Assembly: GCA_046566185.1 (NCBI GenBank)
Contig: JBKHXE010000149.1
Span: 1 to 12,510, forward strand
Direction: 5' to 3'
Source: SCSIO-59966 sp046566185
GTDB lineage: Bacteria; Actinomycetota; Actinomycetes; Actinomycetales; SCSIO-59966
DNA: 12,510 nucleotides
Under the pieces are notes generated by a model. It made no database searches and was not told the DNA's origin. It was given only the letters and a program-made list of their open reading frames with translations. Both the position numbers and the translations under genes were made by a program. Below, piece by piece: positions 7,815 to 12,510 of the stretch. The number at the start of each line of letters is the position of its first letter. Within the stretch, counting starts at the first letter, position 1.

Positions 7815-8579
7815 TCAGGCCTGCGGGCGGGCCACGACGTGGACGGAGCTGGCCAGCCCGGCGAACCGGGGCTGCTCCGAGGCCAGCCGCTCGAGGGCGA
7901 GCAGCACGCGGGTGGCCTCGACGTCGCCGTCCACGGCCGCGGCGGGCACGAGGTCGGCGAAGACCCGGACGCCGTGGGCGCCGGTGACGGCGAGGCCGGC
8001 GCGGCCGAGCAGGTCGGCCACCTGGTCGGCGTCCAGCCGGCGGGGCAGCTCGTCGGAGTCGTCGAGCCGCGCCGGGGGCGCCTCGAGCATCCGCAGCGCG
8101 TCGACGACGCGGCCGGCGACGACCCGGTGCAGCACCGCGGCGACCGGCTGCGCGACGAGCACGCTGACGGCGCCGGCCGGGCGCAGCGCCTCGGCGACGG
8201 CGTCCACGACGGCGCCCGGGTCGTCGACGTGCTCGAGCACCCCGTGGCACAGGACCAGGTCGACCGAGGCGGCCCCCACGGAGTCCGCGAGCGCCGCCGC
8301 GTCGGCCTGCAGCGCGGTGACCCGGTCGGTGACGCCGGCCTCCTGCGCGCGGCGCCGCAGGCTGGCGAGGGCGTCGGGGCTGGCGTCGACGACGGTGACG
8401 CGGTGGCCGGCCGCCGCGAGCGGGACGGCGAACCCGCCGGTGCCGCCGCCGACGTCCAGGACGTCGAGGACGTCGCGGCCGCTGCGGCCGCGGACGTCGT
8501 CGACGAGCGCATCCAGGGCGTCCCACACCACGGCGGTGCGCACGCTGGACCGGGGGTCGGCGGTTCGGGTCTCCGGCAC
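7815..8579 (-). CDS. Class I SAM-dependent methyltransferase, CmoM/SmtA-like
   Basis: This is a Rossmann-fold methyltransferase of 254 residues. Motif I is LDVGGGTGG (41-49), the acidic ribose-binding loop VVDAS (63-67), the next motif ALQADAA (89-95), and the catalytic-side loop DLVLCHGVLEHVDDP (107-121). Beyond the generic fold, several features resemble E. coli CmoM (formerly SmtA), the enzyme that methylates 5-carboxymethoxyuridine at tRNA position 34: the CHGVLEHVDDP loop, HRVVAGRVVDAL (151-162), GVRVFADL (203-210) and the ending ASSVHVVARPQ (243-253). That comparison is from memory and remains an inference; another small or RNA substrate is possible. GTG 8579-8577 was chosen because family-like sequence begins soon after it; the ribosome site is weak. 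The open frame continues upstream into the polymerase gene without similarity. It lies 49 bp after dnaE2 and 21 bp before dinB, so it probably shares their transcript. Confidence 0.85.
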   Translation of the reverse strand: MPETRTADPRSSVRTAVVWDALDALVDDVRGRSGRDVLDVLDVGGGTGGFAVPLAAAGHRVTVVDASPDALASLRRRAQEAGVTDRVTALQADAAALADSVGAASVDLVLCHGVLEHVDDPGAVVDAVAEALRPAGAVSVLVAQPVAAVLHRVVAGRVVDALRMLEAPPARLDDSDELPRRLDADQVADLLGRAGLAVTGAHGVRVFADLVPAAAVDGDVEATRVLLALERLASEQPRFAGLASSVHVVARPQA

Positions 8580-8628
8580 GGCGGCCAGCCTAGTTGCCCG
8601 GTGCGCGCCCCCACCGCTCTCGCCGCGC

Positions 8629-11600
8629 TCACCGGCCCGAGCTCCCCGGGCTGGAGTGCCACAGCTTGCGCGGCGCGTCCTGCGCGCGGGCGCCGCGCGC
8701 CGCCGTCCGGCGGGTGTCCCGCACGTCGTCCCCGGCCGGCTTGATGTCGGCGTAGGGGGACTGCCGGAACCCGCTGGCGTGCACCAGCACGCGCCGGCTG
8801 CGCGAGCCGCCCGTCCCGCCGGCGCTGCTGCCCTGCTCCTCGGGCTGCGCGGCGTCCGGCGGCGTCCCGTGCGCGGCCGCGGCGGCCGCCCGCCGGGAGG
8901 CTGCGGCATCCCGGTCGGCGGGACGCCCGGCCACCGCGTACGCGTCGTACTGCCACACCGGCGGGCGGGCCATCACCGGGCGGGTCGACCGGCTGGCCGC
9001 CGCCCCGGTGACCGCGCGCTGGTCGTACCCGGCGGTGCTCTCCAGCACCGCGCGCACGCCGGCCATCCCCTCGGCCTGCCACACGTCCCACAGCAGCGGC
9101 AGCTCCCAGGCGCCGGTGGCCCGCAGCGACACCCCGCGCGGCCCGGTGCGCCGCAGCTCGCCGCGGACGACGAGAAGCCACGAGCCGAAGACCGTTGCGG
9201 CGTAAGGGCCCTGGACGTCCTCGAAGAACGTCGCGTCCACCGGGCCGGTCGAGTCGTCGAGGGTGAGGAACACGACGCGGCGCCCGGACCGGATCGGCGG
9301 CGTCTGGGTCGCGACCTTCACCCCGGCGACGAGCAGCTCGCTGCGGCTGCGGCGGCGCGCGAGCTCGGTGCTGCGCGTGGTGCCGAGCGCGTCGAGCAGC
9401 GGCGTGTAGAAGTCGACGACGTGCCGGCTGGCGTCCAGCCCGAGCACCTCGAGCTCGGCGCGCACCCGCTCGGCGCCGGTCATCTCCGGCAGGCCGCTGG
9501 GCGTGGCGTCGTCCGGGGCGTCGCCGAGGTCGAGCGCGAGCTGGACGCCGGTGCCGGCGCCGGCGCCCGCCCCGCCGCGCAGCCGCGCCGTCGTGGCCGC
9601 CGACGCCCGCGACTGCCGCGCCGCCGCCACCCGCACGTCGCCGCCTTGCTCCTGTGGCTGCGTCACCGGTTGCCGGCCCCGGGGGGCGGCCCTGCGGGCG
9701 GCGCGCTCGGTGAGCCGGGTCCAGCGGTCCAGCTCGGCGACCTGGAGCAGCAGGTCGCGCCGCGTCACCGTGCCGCGGCGGCGCACCGGCAGCCGCGACC
9801 CCAGCCCGTAGAGGGCGTCGAACGCGCCGGTGAGCACGAGCCGCTCGACGACCGGGCGGCTGACCCGCGCGCGGTGCCAGAAGTCGGCGAGCGAGTGGTA
9901 CGGCTGCCCGGCCACCACCCGCGCCACCTCCTCCTCGGAGATGCCCTTGACGTCGGCGAGGCTGAGGCGGATGCCGTACCCCCGCGCGTCCGGGACCGCG
10001 GCGTCGAGCCGGAGCGCCTGCGCGCCGTCCGGGGGCTCGACCGGGACCGGCTGCCGCGGCCACGTCGCCGGGTCGGCGGGGTCGGGGTGCAGCTGGTCGA
10101 GGACGGCGGGCGGCGGCTCGTCCCAGGGCGCGACCCGCTCGACGCGGTAGCAGTCGTCGGAGCGGTTGACGTCCAGCGGCAGGACGGCGATGCCGAGGTT
10201 GCGGGCGTCGTCGAGGATCAGCCGCTTGGGGTACATCCCCGGGTCGTGGGTGAGGACGCCGGCCAGGAACGCCGCCGGGTGGTGGGTCTTGAGCCACGCC
10301 GACTGGTAGGTCGGCAGCGCGAACGCCGCCGCGTGCGCCTTGCAGAACCCGAACGACGCGAACGCCTCGAGCACCTCCCAGATGCGGTCGACGTCCGCCG
10401 GCGCGTAGCCGTTGGCCGCCGCCAGCGGCCGCCACCACGCCTCGACCTCGGCCTGCCCCTGGTGGGAGCCGAGGGCGCGGCGCACCTCGTCGGCCTCGGT
10501 GAGGCTGACCCCGGCGGTGCGGGCGACGACGTGCAGCACCTGCTCGTGGAAGACGACGACGCCGTAGGTCTCGGCGAGCGGCTCGCGCAGCGTCTCGTGC
10601 AGGTGGTCCGGCGCCCGCCAGCCCTGCCGCGCGGACAGGAAGGGCGTCACCATGTCCGACTTCACCGGGCCGGGCCGGAACAGCGAGATGTCGATGACCA
10701 GGTCGGCGAAGTCCTGCGGCGCGAACTTGCCGACCAGCTCGCGCTGGCCGGGCGACTCGATCTGGAAGCAGCCGAGCGTGCGGGTGGAGCGGATCAGCCG
10801 GAACGTCGGCTCGTCGTCCAGCGGGACGGCGTCCAGGTCGACCCGCTCCCCGTCGACCCGCTCGATCTCCTTCAGCGCGTAGGCCATCGCCGACTGCATC
10901 CGGACGCCGAGGACGTCGAGCTTGAGCAGGCCGAGCACCTCGACGTCGTCCTTGTCGTACTGGCTCATCGGGAAGCCCAGCCAGCTCGCCTCGACCGGGG
11001 TGCGGTCGAGCAGCGTCGCGTCGCTCAGCAGCACCCCGCACGGGTGCAGCGCGATGTGCCGGGGCAGGCCGTCGAGCCGCTCGACCATCTCGAAGAGCAG
11101 GTCGAGCCGGGACGACGCGATGCCGGACGCGGCGAGCTCGGGCAGCTCGGCCAGCGCGGCGCGGGCGTCGCGGGCCCGGATGTGCGGGAACGACGTCGCG
11201 ATGACGTCGACCTCGCCGGGCGGCATGCCGAGTGCGGCGCCGACGTCGCGGACGGCGTGCCGCACCCGGTAGGTGTCCATCATCGAGACGCACGCGACCC
11301 GGTCGCCGCCGAACCGCTCGAGCACCCGCTCGTACACCTCGGTGCGGCGGGCGGACTCGACGTCGACGTCGATGTCCGGCAGCTCGGCGCGCAGCGTGGT
11401 GCAGAACCGCTCCATCAGCAGCCCGTGCGCCATCGGGTCGACCCCGGAGATCCCCAGCAGGTGGTTGACGAGGCTGCCCGCGCCCGACCCGCGCGCCGCC
11501 ACCCGCACCCCCATCTCCCGCACCAGGTCGCACACCTGCGCGACGGTGAGGAAGTACGTGGGGTAGCGCAGCGCGGCGATCGTGGCGAGCTCGTCGTCCA

Positions 11601-12510
11601 GCCGGGCCCGGATCTCCGCGAGCCGCCGCTCCCCCACGCCCGGGTAGCGCCGTCCGAGCCCCGCCTCGCACCGGGCCCGCAGGACGGCGTCCGCGTCGTC
11701 GTCCGGGGCCAGGCCCAAGACGCCCGGCTCCGGCAGGTGCACCGACCCGATGCCGAGGTCGCGGACGACGTCCAGCCGGCAGCGGTCGGCGACGGCCTCG
11801 GTGGCGGCGAGCAGGTCGCGCGCTGCGGTGCCGGCCCGGAGGGCGACCTGCTCGGCGAGCGCGGCCATCTCGGCGGGCGCCTTGAGGTAGCCCTGGGCGG
11901 TGGTGCGGTCGAGGTGGCGGGCGTCCATCGGCACGAGGCGCCGGGCGGCGTCCAGGACGTCGACGGTGGCCGCGCCGTCACCGGTGGCGTAGCGGACGGC
12001 GTTCGTCAGGACCGCGGGGACGCCGGCCTCCGCGGCGAGCGCGAGCATCCGAGCGGCGTGCCCGAGGCTGCCCGGGGCGCCCTCCGGCCCGAGGTGGCAG
12101 ACGACCTCGACCGCGAGCGCGCCGAGCGGCAGCGCCGCGTACCAGTGGGCGAGGACGGCGCGGGCCAGGTCGGTGCGCCGCGCGAGGACGGCGCGGCCGA
12201 GCTCGGAGGCCGGTCCGAGCAGCACGGTGAGGGCGGCGGCGCCGCTGCCCGGGTCTACCGCGTGCTCGCCGACCAGCGCGGTGGTGGCGACCGGCGTCCC
12301 CCGCTCGCCGCGCAGGTGGGTGGCCGACACCAGACGCGCCAGCCGCGCGTACCCGGCGGCCGGCGGCAGGCCGGCGCTGACGTCGTCCGGCGCCACGCTG
12401 CCGTGGGCGAGCACGGTGACCCGCGGCAGCCGCGCGTCGACCTGCGCGCCGCCGCGCGCCGGGATGCCGCGCCGCGCCTGCGCCCCGGCCGGGTCGGCCC
12501 ACGCCGGCAG
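8629..12510 (-). CDS. dnaE2: Error-prone DNA polymerase III alpha subunit (DnaE2 type), 5' end missing
   Basis: This is a C-family replicative-type polymerase of the secondary, translesion class. The frame is open to the right edge, so the first part is absent: 1,293 residues are visible and roughly 100 of the PHP domain are probably missing. Numbering from the edge, the PHP domain ends near 173-175 (RYA). The palm shows ARGSGAGSL, then LPDIDVDVE with Asp381 and Asp383, and LKLDVLGVR with Asp532. The 149-residue separation agrees with the E. coli alpha triad (401, 403, 555). FHEQVLHVVA and FGFCKAHAAAFALPTYQSAW follow, then a helix-hairpin-helix (DVKGIS, from 853), the clamp-binding candidate QLALDL (990-995) and an OB fold (from 1058). 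Two low-complexity linkers make it longer than most relatives. The GTG at 12414 is internal, because homologous-looking sequence continues upstream. The overall sequence resembles Streptomyces-type DnaE2 more than mycobacterial DnaE2. It leads an apparent operon with the methyltransferase and dinB. Confidence 0.93.
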   Translation of the reverse strand: MPAWADPAGAQARRGIPARGGAQVDARLPRVTVLAHGSVAPDDVSAGLPPAAGYARLARLVSATHLRGERGTPVATTALVGEHAVDPGSGAAALTVLLGPASELGRAVLARRTDLARAVLAHWYAALPLGALAVEVVCHLGPEGAPGSLGHAARMLALAAEAGVPAVLTNAVRYATGDGAATVDVLDAARRLVPMDARHLDRTTAQGYLKAPAEMAALAEQVALRAGTAARDLLAATEAVADRCRLDVVRDLGIGSVHLPEPGVLGLAPDDDADAVLRARCEAGLGRRYPGVGERRLAEIRARLDDELATIAALRYPTYFLTVAQVCDLVREMGVRVAARGSGAGSLVNHLLGISGVDPMAHGLLMERFCTTLRAELPDIDVDVESARRTEVYERVLERFGGDRVACVSMMDTYRVRHAVRDVGAALGMPPGEVDVIATSFPHIRARDARAALAELPELAASGIASSRLDLLFEMVERLDGLPRHIALHPCGVLLSDATLLDRTPVEASWLGFPMSQYDKDDVEVLGLLKLDVLGVRMQSAMAYALKEIERVDGERVDLDAVPLDDEPTFRLIRSTRTLGCFQIESPGQRELVGKFAPQDFADLVIDISLFRPGPVKSDMVTPFLSARQGWRAPDHLHETLREPLAETYGVVVFHEQVLHVVARTAGVSLTEADEVRRALGSHQGQAEVEAWWRPLAAANGYAPADVDRIWEVLEAFASFGFCKAHAAAFALPTYQSAWLKTHHPAAFLAGVLTHDPGMYPKRLILDDARNLGIAVLPLDVNRSDDCYRVERVAPWDEPPPAVLDQLHPDPADPATWPRQPVPVEPPDGAQALRLDAAVPDARGYGIRLSLADVKGISEEEVARVVAGQPYHSLADFWHRARVSRPVVERLVLTGAFDALYGLGSRLPVRRRGTVTRRDLLLQVAELDRWTRLTERAARRAAPRGRQPVTQPQEQGGDVRVAAARQSRASAATTARLRGGAGAGAGTGVQLALDLGDAPDDATPSGLPEMTGAERVRAELEVLGLDASRHVVDFYTPLLDALGTTRSTELARRRSRSELLVAGVKVATQTPPIRSGRRVVFLTLDDSTGPVDATFFEDVQGPYAATVFGSWLLVVRGELRRTGPRGVSLRATGAWELPLLWDVWQAEGMAGVRAVLESTAGYDQRAVTGAAASRSTRPVMARPPVWQYDAYAVAGRPADRDAAASRRAAAAAAHGTPPDAAQPEEQGSSAGGTGGSRSRRVLVHASGFRQSPYADIKPAGDDVRDTRRTAARGARAQDAPRKLWHSSPGSSGR

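Noticed and set aside
8580..8628. A LexA/SOS box for the translesion genes
   Set aside because: I looked for GAAC-N4-GTTC in the gaps before dinB, the methyltransferase gene and the DUF3040 gene and found none. The promoter of dnaE2 is outside the window.
6537..8744. A 735-codon plus-strand open frame opposite dinB and the methyltransferase
   Set aside because: It runs across two real genes, is highly repetitive in Val, Asp, Gly and Arg, and shows no family motifs. Stop codons are simply rare in this frame at this GC content.
12412..12414. GTG as the start of the polymerase gene
   Set aside because: The frame stays open to the right edge and the PHP domain would be incomplete from here, so it is an internal codon of a gene cut by the window.

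Overview
The window is very GC-rich, with strong third-position G/C, many GTG starts and GGAGG-type ribosome binding sites. Its gene order (rsmH, mraZ, a MoxR/DUF58/transglutaminase operon, a DUF3040 gene, dinB) is characteristic of Actinomycetota. Protein sequences alone do not let me place the genus. Nothing looks foreign: no transposase, integrase, tRNA, rRNA or CRISPR array was seen, and base and codon use are uniform.

Layout. Positions 1-1031 (minus strand) hold the head of the division and cell-wall (dcw) cluster: mraZ, a 173-bp spacer with a long imperfect inverted repeat, then the first 143 codons of rsmH, which runs off the left edge. Positions 1032-1389 are a divergent intergenic region. 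It carries a textbook MraZ operator facing mraZ (three TGGNG repeats with exact 10-bp spacing), a near-identical inverted copy facing the other way, and a third phased pair closer to the opposite operon. Positions 1390-6073 (plus strand) are a tight three-gene operon: a MoxR AAA+ ATPase, a DUF58 protein, and a large membrane transglutaminase of the TgpA/DUF3488 type. Positions 6018-12510 (minus strand) are a co-directional set, in order of transcription: an error-prone DnaE2-type polymerase III alpha subunit (5' end beyond the right edge), a class I methyltransferase resembling CmoM/SmtA, dinB (DNA polymerase IV), and a small DUF3040 membrane protein. The 3' end of the last gene overlaps the transglutaminase gene by 56 bp, tail to tail.

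How it fits together. The left part links rRNA methylation and cell-wall synthesis (dcw) to a divergently transcribed envelope operon. The operator pattern suggests that MraZ may control both sides, not just its own operon. The right part groups a C-family and a Y-family translesion polymerase. No imuA/imuB gene is visible, and no convincing LexA box was found in the promoter regions inside the window; the promoter of the polymerase operon lies beyond the right edge.

The observations most worth following up are the mirrored MraZ-type boxes at 1094-1109 and 1171-1186 (15 of 16 bases identical as an inverted repeat) and the structured spacer between mraZ and rsmH at 497-585. Individual gene functions are otherwise conventional.
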